From Faecalibacterium sp. I4-3-84 (GTDB lineage Bacteria; Bacillota; Clostridia; Oscillospirales; Ruminococcaceae), in NCBI RefSeq assembly GCF_023347255.1, contig NZ_CP094466.1, positions 2,170,001-2,234,000 on the forward strand: DNA of 64,000 bases, given 5' to 3'. Made by a program: the position numbers and the translations under genes. Every line of letters starts with the position of its first letter. The first letter of the stretch is position 1. Below are positions 35,833 to 44,031 of the stretch, piece after piece. The notes below the pieces were generated by a model. It worked only from the letters and a program-made list of their open reading frames with translations. It searched no databases and was not told the origin of the DNA.

Positions 35833-38800
35833 GAGCTGTGCTGAAAAGTTATCGTAAAAACATCCTGCGGGAAATGAAGGACAACCTGAGCCGCATGGTC
35901 TCGCTGTTCGGTATCGTAGCGCTGGGCGTGATGATGCTGACCGGCCTGATGAGTTTTGCGCCCAGCATGCGCATCGCCGGGCAGAAATACTACGTGCAGC
36001 AGAACGTGTTCGACCTGCGGGTGCTGTCCACACTGGGCCTTTCGGAGAAGGACATTGCCGTCCTTGCCGCCGTGGATGGCGTGGAGGCCGTACAGGCGGT
36101 AAAATATCAGGACGTGGAGGCCCAGTGGCAGGGCCAGAGCGAGACGGCGGTGGTGCGCCTGCAGCAGCTGCCCGCCGACCCCGGGGCCGACACGGCAGAA
36201 AATATGAACCGTCTGGTGCTGCTCTCGGGCCGGATGCCTGAGGCTCCGGATGAGTGCGTGGTGCATGTGATGGGCTACGGCGACCCGGTGGAACCGGGCA
36301 CGGTGCTCACTCTGCCGGAGGACACCGAATATGTGAGCCGGAAGCAATTCACGGTAGTGGGCACCGTGCAGGACCCGCAGCATTTTTCCACGGACAAGGA
36401 GAGCAGCACCGCCGGTGACGGCCAGCTGGATGATATTGTGTTCCTGCCGGAGGGCAGCCTGACCACGGATTATTATACGGCGTGCTATCTCAAGGTAAAA
36501 AATGCCGGCCTGTATGATAATTACTCGGACGAGTATCAGGCAGCAGTGGATGACACAGCCGCAAGGGTAAAGGCCATCAGCGGGGCACAGTGCACAGCCC
36601 GGCGGGCGGAGCTGATCGAGGATGCCAGTGCAGAGCTGGCCGATGCCCGGGCCGAGTACAACGACAAAAAAGCCGAAGCAGACCGTCAGTTTGCGGAGGC
36701 AGAACAGCAGCTGGCCGATGCACAGGCACAGCTGGACAGCGCCAAAGCCCAGCTGGACGCGGGCGAAGCGGAGCTTGCCGCCAACAAAAAGGCTCTGCCG
36801 GATACCATGCAGGGCGGTGCGGACGAGCTGGTGAGCGGCGAGGAACAACTGCTGGAATTTGAGGATCAGCTGCAACAGATCGAGATGCTGGTGAACCTGA
36901 AAAAGGTGGCCGACCCGCTGCTGGGCTATGCCGAAACGGCTCTGAACAATGCACAGAAAGCGCTGGACGAAGCGGAACCCGCCGATGAAGAGTACACCGA
37001 GCTGCGGGATGCCCTGCAGAAGGCGCAGGATGCTTACGACAACATCAGCGGCCAGCTGAACGGCTATCAGGCCCAGCTGGACGAGGGCAAGCGCCAGATG
37101 TATGCACAGGGGCTGATCTCTTCGCCCAGCCTTTCCAACGAGCAGCTGGTGACTGAGGCAAAGGCAGCACTGCGCCAGATGAAGGTAAAGCTTCTGCAGG
37201 GTCAGCTGCAGCTGACCACCGGCACGGCCACAGCCTACACCCAGTTCGATGCGGCTCGCACCCGGCTGGACGAGGGCTGGCAGGAATACAGGGACGGCGT
37301 GCAGCAGCTGGCCGATTCCCGCGCGGAGTACGAGAGCCGGAAGGCCGATGCCGAACAGCAGCTGGCCGACGGCCTTGCCCAGCTGAACGATGCCGAGGAG
37401 CAGGTGAGCCAGATCAAGAGCGGTGAGTGGTATGTGCTGGACCGAGACTCCACCATGAGCTTTGTCACCTTTGAGCAATATGCCGACCGCATGGATGCCA
37501 TTGCACGGGTGTTCCCGGTGTTCTTCTTCCTGGTGGCGGCGCTGGTGGCCACCACCACTATGACCCGCATGGTGGACGAGAACCGCCTGCAGCTGGGTAC
37601 CCTGAAAGCGCTGGGCTACTCCAACGCAAAGATCGCAGGCAAGTATCTGTTCTATGCCCTCAGCGCCAGCGTGCTGGGCAGCATCGTGGGCATGGTCATC
37701 GGTTTTGTGGTGTTCCCGCTCATCATCTGGTATGCCTACCAGATGATCTTCAGCATGTCCACCTTTACGCTGCACTTTTACCCCGGCATGGCGGCAGCCA
37801 GTGTGGCCATCAGCGCGGCCGTCATCGGTTTTGCTACATGGAACGCCTGCCGTGCCAGCCTGAAGGAAAAGACTGCAGCTTTGCTGCTGCCCCGGGCCCC
37901 GGTGGCAGGCAAGCGCATCTTTTTGGAGTACATCACCCCGCTGTGGCAGCACATGAGCTTCTCCCAAAAGACCACTGCCCGCAATCTGTTCCGCTACAAA
38001 AAGCGCTTCTTCATGACCGTGCTGGGCGTGGCGGGCTGCACGGCGCTGCTGCTGATCGGCTTTGGCATTCAGGATTCCATCCTGCCCATCGTGGACAAGC
38101 AGTCCGGGCAGCTGACCCACAACGATCTCACCATCTCGCTCAGCGATGAAAAGGCGCTGACCATGGAGCAGGGCCTTGCCGACACGCTGGACAGCAGCAG
38201 TGCGGTCCGCAGCTGGGGCGCGTTCTACACAAAGTCCACCACCCTTTATAATGAAGAGGGCGGGAGCGCCGATGTCAGCATCGTAGGCGCGGAGGACGAT
38301 GCCCGGATGACCGAATACTTCACCTTCCGCACTCGGGTGGGCCACGACCCCATTCCCTTTGAAGAGGACAGCGTGATCCTGACCGAAAAAACGGCCCTGA
38401 ATCTGGAGCTGAGCGTGGGCGATACGTTCTATGTGGAGGCTGCAGACGGAAGCCGCGTGCCGCTGACCCTGACCGGCATTACCGAGAACTACATGTTCAC
38501 CCGGCTGTATCTGTCCGGTGCACAGCTGGAGAGCCTGCTGGGCGGCACACCGGAGTGGAATACTGTGTACGGCCTGACCGGCTGTACCACCGAGGCGGAG
38601 TACAACGCCCTGCGCACAAAGCTGCTGGGTTGCAACTATGTGAGCAGCGTCAGCTTCACCGAGGACACCACCTCCATGTTCGGCAGCCTGATCGGCAGCC
38701 TGAACTACGTGGTGGTGCTGATCATCGTGTGCGCGGCGGCACTGGCGGCGGTGGTGCTGTACAACCTGATCAGCGTCAACCTTGCCGAGCGCAAAAAGGA

Positions 38801-39101
38801 GCTTGCCACCATCAAGGTGCTGGGCTTCTATGACAAAGAAGTGTACCGCTACATCTTCCGCGAGATCGAGCTTTTGTCCCTCATCGGCTCCGGCGTGGGC
38901 CTGCTGCTGGGCGTGCCGCTGCACCGGTTCATCGTCCTGACCGTGGAAATGGATCAGCTGATGTTTATTCGCACCATTGCACCCCACAGTTATCTGCTGG
39001 CAGTGGCATTGACGATGCTGTTCACCTTTGTGGTGTGCTTTGCCATGCGACGGCATGTGCGGCATATCAGCATGGTGGAAAGCATGAAAGCGCCGGAGTG
39101 A
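35829..39101 (+). CDS. FtsX-like ABC transporter permease with large coiled-coil extracellular domain
   Basis: A 1090-residue permease. It has one N-terminal membrane helix (about 20-43), a long extracellular part, an FtsX domain (about 560-690), a second short extracellular part and a C-terminal FtsX domain (about 955-1080). Within the first extracellular part, about 255-320 and 475-530, long Ala/Gln/Glu/Asp-rich heptads (such as EQQLADAQAQLDSAK) predict a coiled coil, so it may form a periplasm-like stalk. GTG 35829 lies eight bases after AGGAG and overlaps the ATPase stop; GTG 35826 is an alternative. Two-FtsX-domain permeases of this size export or extract lipids, peptides or antimicrobials; no sensor kinase is adjacent. 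Confidence 0.88.
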   Translation: MRAVLKSYRKNILREMKDNLSRMVSLFGIVALGVMMLTGLMSFAPSMRIAGQKYYVQQNVFDLRVLSTLGLSEKDIAVLAAVDGVEAVQAVKYQDVEAQWQGQSETAVVRLQQLPADPGADTAENMNRLVLLSGRMPEAPDECVVHVMGYGDPVEPGTVLTLPEDTEYVSRKQFTVVGTVQDPQHFSTDKESSTAGDGQLDDIVFLPEGSLTTDYYTACYLKVKNAGLYDNYSDEYQAAVDDTAARVKAISGAQCTARRAELIEDASAELADARAEYNDKKAEADRQFAEAEQQLADAQAQLDSAKAQLDAGEAELAANKKALPDTMQGGADELVSGEEQLLEFEDQLQQIEMLVNLKKVADPLLGYAETALNNAQKALDEAEPADEEYTELRDALQKAQDAYDNISGQLNGYQAQLDEGKRQMYAQGLISSPSLSNEQLVTEAKAALRQMKVKLLQGQLQLTTGTATAYTQFDAARTRLDEGWQEYRDGVQQLADSRAEYESRKADAEQQLADGLAQLNDAEEQVSQIKSGEWYVLDRDSTMSFVTFEQYADRMDAIARVFPVFFFLVAALVATTTMTRMVDENRLQLGTLKALGYSNAKIAGKYLFYALSASVLGSIVGMVIGFVVFPLIIWYAYQMIFSMSTFTLHFYPGMAAASVAISAAVIGFATWNACRASLKEKTAALLLPRAPVAGKRIFLEYITPLWQHMSFSQKTTARNLFRYKKRFFMTVLGVAGCTALLLIGFGIQDSILPIVDKQSGQLTHNDLTISLSDEKALTMEQGLADTLDSSSAVRSWGAFYTKSTTLYNEEGGSADVSIVGAEDDARMTEYFTFRTRVGHDPIPFEEDSVILTEKTALNLELSVGDTFYVEAADGSRVPLTLTGITENYMFTRLYLSGAQLESLLGGTPEWNTVYGLTGCTTEAEYNALRTKLLGCNYVSSVSFTEDTTSMFGSLIGSLNYVVVLIIVCAAALAAVVLYNLISVNLAERKKELATIKVLGFYDKEVYRYIFREIELLSLIGSGVGLLLGVPLHRFIVLTVEMDQLMFIRTIAPHSYLLAVALTMLFTFVVCFAMRRHVRHISMVESMKAPE

Positions 39102-39229
39102 ATTTACAAAATCTTCATAAAAAGAACATGGTTTCGCAGAAATTCTTTGGTATGATAATGCTACCGACAGGCGGGGCCGCAACCGCCTGAGCGGGTAACA
39201 TGATTCCTCCTTTACCAAACCAAATACCG

Positions 39230-39280
39230 CAAAACAAAACACCGCGCCTTGTCTGATCCGCAGCAGACAGGGCGCGGTGT
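39230..39280 (-). terminator. Terminator after the transglycosylase gene
   Basis: ACACCGCGCC-TGTCTG and CAGACA-GGCGCGGTGT pair; T-rich sequence follows on the minus strand. Bases 39102-39229 show no gene. Confidence 0.8.
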
Positions 39281-39285
39281 CTTGT

Positions 39286-40017
39286 TTAAACCGTTAAGTT
39301 TTCAGCATCTGCGGCAATGGCATCGGCCTGCTGCTGGGTGAGCACGCGGCACTTGACCATCCGCTTGAGCACCACCTGCATCCGCTTGAAGGCAAGCTCC
39401 GGGCTGCTGGCGTAGGTGGAAGGCGCGTTGGGCATACCCGCCAGATAGATCGCTTCGGCATCGGTCAGCTGGGCGGGTTCCTTGCCAAAGTAGCCCTCGG
39501 CAGCTTCTGCAATGCCATAATACCCGCTGCCAAAATAGATGGTGTTGGCGTACATCTCAAAGATCTGCTGCTTGGAGTAGGTCTTTTCAAGATCAAAAGC
39601 AGCAAGCATCTCGGCAGCCTTGCGGGCCAGATGCTTGTCCTGCGTGAACAGCTCGTTCTTGGCAAGCTGCTGGGTCAGGGTGCTGCCACCCTCGGCCAGC
39701 GAGTGGGTGCGCAGGTCGGCCAGCAGGGCGCGGGCAATGGCCCCCGGGTCGATGCCCTTGTGGGTCATAAAATGCTCGTCCTCGGTGCAGATGACTGCGT
39801 TAATATAGATCTGCGGCAGCGCATCGTAGGAAGTATAGCTCCCACGGGCACAGATGGTGTCGTACATGGAAGCCACTGGGTAACTGCTGGCGGCACTGCG
39901 GTACAGCTGCCTGCCCTGATAAAAGAACCAGCCGCCTGCCAGCAGCCCGCCAAGCAGCAGGATGCAAAGAACAACGAGCAGGCTCTGCTTTAAAAAATGA
40001 AAGAAACGATGCAGCAT
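39286..40017 (-). CDS. Monofunctional peptidoglycan glycosyltransferase (GT51)
   Basis: A 243-residue protein with one N-terminal membrane helix (about 10-32) and a GT51 domain that polymerises lipid II. Family motifs are EDEHFMTHKGIDP (catalytic Glu), GGSTLTQQLAKN, RKAAEMLAAFDLEKTYSK, and EMYANTIYFGSGYYGI. No transpeptidase domain follows, so it is monofunctional. ATG 40017 is preceded by AAAGGAG; upstream in-frame codons have no site. Confidence 0.93.
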   Translation of the reverse strand: MLHRFFHFLKQSLLVVLCILLLGGLLAGGWFFYQGRQLYRSAASSYPVASMYDTICARGSYTSYDALPQIYINAVICTEDEHFMTHKGIDPGAIARALLADLRTHSLAEGGSTLTQQLAKNELFTQDKHLARKAAEMLAAFDLEKTYSKQQIFEMYANTIYFGSGYYGIAEAAEGYFGKEPAQLTDAEAIYLAGMPNAPSTYASSPELAFKRMQVVLKRMVKCRVLTQQQADAIAADAENLTV

Positions 40018-40252
40018 CGAAAAAACTCCTTTGATGATAAAAAAGAACGCTACCATAATAAACGATTTGCAGGGCGTTTGCAAGGAACAGCTTTAGTATA
40101 ACAATAAAATTTTAAGGTTTTATCAATGGAAAAATAAAAATTTTCGAAGAAGCAGAAGTGTTACTCCTGTTGGAACTGCACAACGGGATGCTGCAAATGC
40201 GGGCTTCGCATCGTGCAGAAAACTCAATTTGAAAAAAACTGGAATTAACCTA

Positions 40253-40281
40253 TTGACAAACTGGGTAAGAGAGAATATAAT
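40253..40281 (+). promoter_or_regulatory. Promoter of the leader ORF-metY transcript
   Basis: TTGACA (40253-40258), 17-bp spacer, TATAAT (40276-40281), a near-consensus promoter 128 bp before the leader ORF. Confidence 0.85.
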
Positions 40282-40408
40282 GCAAACAACAAATCCACAA
40301 ACCTAGTGGGAAAAAGAAAACAAAGGTTTGCTTCCCGGTACAGAGCAGATAGAGGTGCCGGTTTGTAGATGAGTGGGAAAGAGTTTTACGGGAAAGGAGG
40401 GCACGGAT

Positions 40409-40540
40409 ATGAAGCTGATTTGGAACGACCTGCTGCACGCAAACTTCCGCTATGGGCGAATGTACGGTGACCGGGCAGAACATCTGGCTGCGAACTGTAC
40501 GATGCCCTCTTGCTGTGCACGAATGTGTACCCGAATGTGA
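40409..40540 (+). CDS. 43-residue Cys/Met-rich leader peptide upstream of metY
   Basis: A short ORF with a strong site (AAAGGAGG, eight bases before ATG). Its last 14 residues, CTMPSCCARMCTRM, contain all four cysteines (codons 30, 35, 36, 40) and three of the five methionines. It stands between a near-consensus promoter and an intrinsic terminator, directly before the enzyme that makes homocysteine or cysteine. Codons 21-23 contain ACCGGGCA (40470-40477), an exact complement of TGCCCGGT (40569-40576) in the terminator, and GGGCA can alternatively pair with TGCCC (40503-40507) just before the Cys-Cys codons. This is the layout of a cysteine-sensing attenuator; the peptide itself is probably not functional as protein. 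Confidence 0.65.
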   Translation: MKLIWNDLLHANFRYGRMYGDRAEHLAANCTMPSCCARMCTRM

Positions 40541-40570
40541 CGTTGACAGAATAGCTTTGAATTGTGTTTG

Positions 40571-40608
40571 CCCGGTGCGCTTTTGTATCACGCATCGGGA
40601 TTTTTTGT
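40571..40608 (+). terminator. Leader terminator (attenuator) before metY
   Basis: CCCGGTGCG pairs with CGCATCGGG (40591-40599, one G-U pair), followed by ATTTTTTG. It lies 45 bases before the metY start, with no gene ending just upstream except the leader ORF, so it must act on the metY transcript itself. Confidence 0.85.
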
Positions 40609-40652
40609 ATCATAAAATTATACTAAAAGTACAAATAGAGAGGTAAAATACT

Positions 40653-41942
40653 ATGTCTGACTATAAATTTGAGACCCTGCAGCTTCACGTTGGCCAGGAG
40701 CAGGCCGATCCCGCAACCGATTCCCGTGCAGTGCCTATCTACCAGACCACTTCCTATGTATTCCGCAACAGCCAGCACGCAGCAGACCGCTTCGGCCTGG
40801 CAGACGCAGGCAACATCTACGGCCGTCTGACCAACTCTACGCAGGACGTGTTCGAGAAGCGCATCGCTGCTCTGGAAGGCGGCGTGGCTGCTCTGGCTAC
40901 CGCTTCCGGTGCTGCTGCCATCACCTACACCATCGAAGCACTGGCACAGGCCGGTGACCACATCGTGGCTCAGAAGACCATCTACGGCGGCAGCTACAAC
41001 CTGCTGGAGCACACCCTGACCCAGTTCGGTGTCACCACTACCTTTGTCAATGCACACGATCTGGCTGAGGTGGAGAATGCCATCCAGCCCAACACCAAGG
41101 CCGTCTATCTGGAAACTCTGGGCAACCCCAACAGCGATATCCCCGATATCGATGCCATTGCAGCCATCGCGCACAAGCACGGCCTGCCGCTGGTCATCGA
41201 TAACACCTTCGGCACCCCGTACCTGATCCGTCCCATTGAGCACGGCGCAGATATCGTCGTCCATTCCGCCACCAAGTTCATCGGCGGCCACGGCACCACG
41301 CTGGGCGGCATCATCGTGGACAGCGGCAAGTTTGACTGGAAGGCAAGCGGCAAGTTCGGCAATATTGCTGACCCCAACCCCAGCTACCACGGCGTTTCCT
41401 TTGCCGATGCAGCAGGCCCCGCAGCTTTTGTCACCTACATCCGTGCGATCCTGCTGCGTGATACCGGTGCCACCATTTCGCCGTTCAACGCCTTCCTGCT
41501 GCTGCAGGGCACCGAGACCCTGAGCCTGCGCATCGAGCGCCATGTGGAGAACACCAAGAAGGTGGTCGAGTTTCTGGCAAACCACCCGCAGGTGGAGAAG
41601 GTCAACCACCCCTCCCTGCCGGATCACCCGGATCACGCCCTGTACGAGAAGTACTTCCCCAACGGCGGTGCATCCATCTTCACCTTCAACATCAAAGGCG
41701 GCCGTAAGGAGGCATTCAAGTTTATCGATAACCTGAAGGTCTTCTCCCTGCTGGCAAACGTTGCTGATGTGAAGAGCCTGGTCATCCACCCGGCTTCCAC
41801 CACCCACAGCCAGCTGAACGACGAAGAGCTGGCCGAGCAGCAGATCTATCAGAACACCATCCGCCTGTCCATCGGCACTGAGCACATCGACGATATCATT
41901 GCTGATCTGGAAGCAGGTTTCGCAGCCGTCCGCGGCGAGTAA
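40653..41942 (+). CDS. metY: O-acetylhomoserine (thiol)-lyase / homocysteine synthase
   Basis: PLP enzyme of the Cys/Met metabolism family that sulfhydrylates O-acetylhomoserine to homocysteine; some members also use O-acetylserine. The 429 residues open with FETLQLHVGQEQADPATDSRAVPI in style, with YGRLTNSTQDVFEKRIAALEGG and a PLP lysine in HSATKFIGGHG (K208). Length (about 430, longer than cystathionine synthases near 380) supports the MetY/CysD assignment. AGAGAGG precedes the ATG. Regulation is probably through the upstream leader peptide and terminator. Confidence 0.93.
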   Translation: MSDYKFETLQLHVGQEQADPATDSRAVPIYQTTSYVFRNSQHAADRFGLADAGNIYGRLTNSTQDVFEKRIAALEGGVAALATASGAAAITYTIEALAQAGDHIVAQKTIYGGSYNLLEHTLTQFGVTTTFVNAHDLAEVENAIQPNTKAVYLETLGNPNSDIPDIDAIAAIAHKHGLPLVIDNTFGTPYLIRPIEHGADIVVHSATKFIGGHGTTLGGIIVDSGKFDWKASGKFGNIADPNPSYHGVSFADAAGPAAFVTYIRAILLRDTGATISPFNAFLLLQGTETLSLRIERHVENTKKVVEFLANHPQVEKVNHPSLPDHPDHALYEKYFPNGGASIFTFNIKGGRKEAFKFIDNLKVFSLLANVADVKSLVIHPASTTHSQLNDEELAEQQIYQNTIRLSIGTEHIDDIIADLEAGFAAVRGE

Positions 41943-42032
41943 ATCTTATCCCCTTAGAAACTCCGACAGAATGTGTATGCCTTGTTTTTTCTCCTGATCT
42001 CTTCCAAAAATTCCTTATATCCTAAACACAGC

Positions 42033-42069
42033 AAAAGGGTCCCGGAATTTTCTCCGGGACCCTTTTGTC
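42033..42069. terminator. Bidirectional terminator between metY and the sugar ABC operon
   Basis: AAAAGGGTCCCGGA and TCCGGGACCCTTTT form a perfect 14-bp stem; the genes converge here. Confidence 0.92.
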
Positions 42070-42087
42070 GTTTGCGGCAAAATGCCG

Positions 42088-42954
42088 TCAGCCTTTCACG
42101 CCGCCCAAAGCAACACCGCGGACGATGAACTTGGAAAGCAGCAGGTACACGATGATGACGGGCAGAATGGCGATAGCCACCATCATGTAAACCTTGCCCA
42201 TATCAAACTTGAGGAAGTCTGCACTGCGCAGCTGTGCAATCAGGATGGGCAGGGTCTTTTTGTCGGCGCTGTCCAGCACCAGAGCGGGAATGAAGTAGTT
42301 GTTCCAGCTGGCCACGAAGGAGAAAATGGCCTGCACTGCCAGAGCGGGCTTCATAATGGGCAGCACGATCTTGTTGAAGGTGTAGAACTCGCCTGCACCG
42401 TCGATGCGGGCAGCCTCTACAATCTCCATGGGAAGGGAAGCGTCCAGATACTGCTTCATGAAGAAGAACACGGTGGGCGCTGCAATGCTGGGCAGGATCA
42501 GCGGGATAAAGCTGTTCTTCAGGCCCATCTTGGTGATGAGCTGTAAAAAGCCCAGAGCGGACACCTGCGTGGGCATGGTCATGATCAGCAGGATAATGGC
42601 GAACGCGGCCTTTTTGAATTTGAAGTTATAGGCGTAGATGCCGTAGGCCGTCAGGGCCGAAAAGTACACGCTGAACGCCGCCGAGCAAGCGGAGACGATC
42701 AGGCTGTTGCGGATGCCGGTGATGACAGGGATGTTAGCATCGGCCAGCACGTTCTGGAAGTTGGTAATGAGCGATTTGCCCGGCAGCAGCGAGAAGCCTT
42801 TCTGAATCTCGAAGTGGGTGCGGGTAGAGTTGATCACCAGCACATAGAAGAAGAACAGGCACAAAAAGCTGATGAACACCAGCACCAGATAACACCATGC
42901 GCGGCGTGCAGCCAGTGTTGCTTTTTCCGATTGATTTCTAGGAGTGTGTGCCAT
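42088..42954 (-). CDS. Carbohydrate ABC transporter permease (MalG-type)
   Basis: A 288-residue inner-membrane protein with six predicted helices. The EAA loop that contacts the ATPase is VEAARIDGAGEFYTFNKIVLP (about 187-207), ending in the usual hydrophobic-Pro pattern. ATG 42954 is nine bases after GGAGG; the ATG at 42960 is too close. It is the last gene of the binding protein-permease-permease operon, and overlaps the previous stop region by a few bases. No ATPase gene is present, so a shared MsmK-like ATPase elsewhere is expected. Confidence 0.9.
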   Translation of the reverse strand: MAHTPRNQSEKATLAARRAWCYLVLVFISFLCLFFFYVLVINSTRTHFEIQKGFSLLPGKSLITNFQNVLADANIPVITGIRNSLIVSACSAAFSVYFSALTAYGIYAYNFKFKKAAFAIILLIMTMPTQVSALGFLQLITKMGLKNSFIPLILPSIAAPTVFFFMKQYLDASLPMEIVEAARIDGAGEFYTFNKIVLPIMKPALAVQAIFSFVASWNNYFIPALVLDSADKKTLPILIAQLRSADFLKFDMGKVYMMVAIAILPVIIVYLLLSKFIVRGVALGGVKG

Positions 42955-42956
42955 AA

Positions 42957-43928
42957 TCATTTCCCTCCTTTTGCTGCCTTTTTGGCGGCGTTCAGTTCTT
43001 TGCGCTGGGCGCGGGTCAGGCCGTCATCCTCCTTGGTAAGGGAGAAGTAGACCACAACGCACAGCACTGCGCACACGAGGAACAGCACCACGGATACAGC
43101 ACCGGCCATGCCGTAGTTCTTGCTGAACAGGTGGTTGTTCAGGTACATGATCATGGTGGTGGAGGTGCGGTCCGGGCCGCCCTTGCCGTTGGTCAAAATC
43201 TGCGGCACATCGAACATCTGCAGGCCGCCGATCATGGAGGTGATCATGACGTAAACAAGGATGGGACGGATCAGCGGAATGGTGATCTTCCAGAACATCT
43301 GGTTCGGGGTGCAGCCGTCCAGTTCAGCCGCTTCGTACAGGGTGGGATCCACGCCCATGATGGCCGCCATCAGCATGATGGTGGTGTTGCCGAACCACAT
43401 CAGGAAGTTCATCAGGCCGATCAGCCCGCGGTTGCCCCACACGGTGTTCAAAAAGCTGATGGGTGCATCGATCCAGCCCATGCTCTGCAGCACGGCGTTC
43501 ACCGGGCCGTTGTCCGAGAACAGCGCGAAGAACAGCATTGCAAAGGCGGAGGCCATGATCAGGTTGGGCATGTAGATGACCGTTTTGAAGAAGGTCTGGC
43601 CCTTCAGCTTCAGGCGCAGATCGGTGAACCATGCTGCCAGCAACAGGGAAATGGCGATCTGCGGGATAAAGCCGATGATCCACAGGATCAGCGTGTTGCC
43701 AAAGTACTTGGGCAGATCGGTTGCGAACAGGGTAATGTAGTTTTTCAGGCCTACAAAGTTCGGGCCAATGATCTTCAGGCCGCTGCGGTAATATTCAAAA
43801 AAGCTGTAGTAAATGGTGGATGCCAGAGGGATCAGCTGGAATACCGCGAAGATGATGAAGAACGGCGCAATGAAGATGTAGCCCCATTTCGCGTAGCTGA
43901 TCGACCCTTTCTTTTTCTTTTCTCCCAT
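42957..43928 (-). CDS. Carbohydrate ABC transporter permease (MalF-type)
   Basis: A 323-residue permease with six predicted helices beginning near residue 20. Its EAA loop is LYEAAELDGCTPNQMFWKITIP (only part quoted as typical: EAAELDGC then P). ATG 43928 follows AGGAGGCGATCCTT; the longer in-frame opening from 44006 lacks a site. It pairs with the MalG-type permease and the lipoprotein encoded just upstream; the downstream cellobiose phosphorylase locus suggests a beta-glucoside substrate. Confidence 0.9.
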   Translation of the reverse strand: MGEKKKKGSISYAKWGYIFIAPFFIIFAVFQLIPLASTIYYSFFEYYRSGLKIIGPNFVGLKNYITLFATDLPKYFGNTLILWIIGFIPQIAISLLLAAWFTDLRLKLKGQTFFKTVIYMPNLIMASAFAMLFFALFSDNGPVNAVLQSMGWIDAPISFLNTVWGNRGLIGLMNFLMWFGNTTIMLMAAIMGVDPTLYEAAELDGCTPNQMFWKITIPLIRPILVYVMITSMIGGLQMFDVPQILTNGKGGPDRTSTTMIMYLNNHLFSKNYGMAGAVSVVLFLVCAVLCVVVYFSLTKEDDGLTRAQRKELNAAKKAAKGGK

Positions 43929-44031
43929 AAGGATCGCCTCCTGATAAATTTGCGGAAAGAACAGGGGCGGGCGGGAACAGCGTCCGGCCCGCCCCTGCGT
44001 ATTCACTTTTCCGTTTTAGGGTCGGCTGCTA

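Noticed and set aside
39102-39229. Promoter or small RNA after the permease
   Set aside because: A TATGATAAT is present but no -35 at normal spacing, and no gene follows on that strand.
35787-39242. 1151-codon minus-strand frame opposite the FtsX permease
   Set aside because: Mirror of biased codons of the permease; no start site, composition rich in His, Gln and Ala as in other shadows here.
40290-40570. SAM riboswitch or Cys T-box before metY
   Set aside because: No SAM-I core pattern and no TGG-type T-box antiterminator core was found; the leader ORF explains the layout better.
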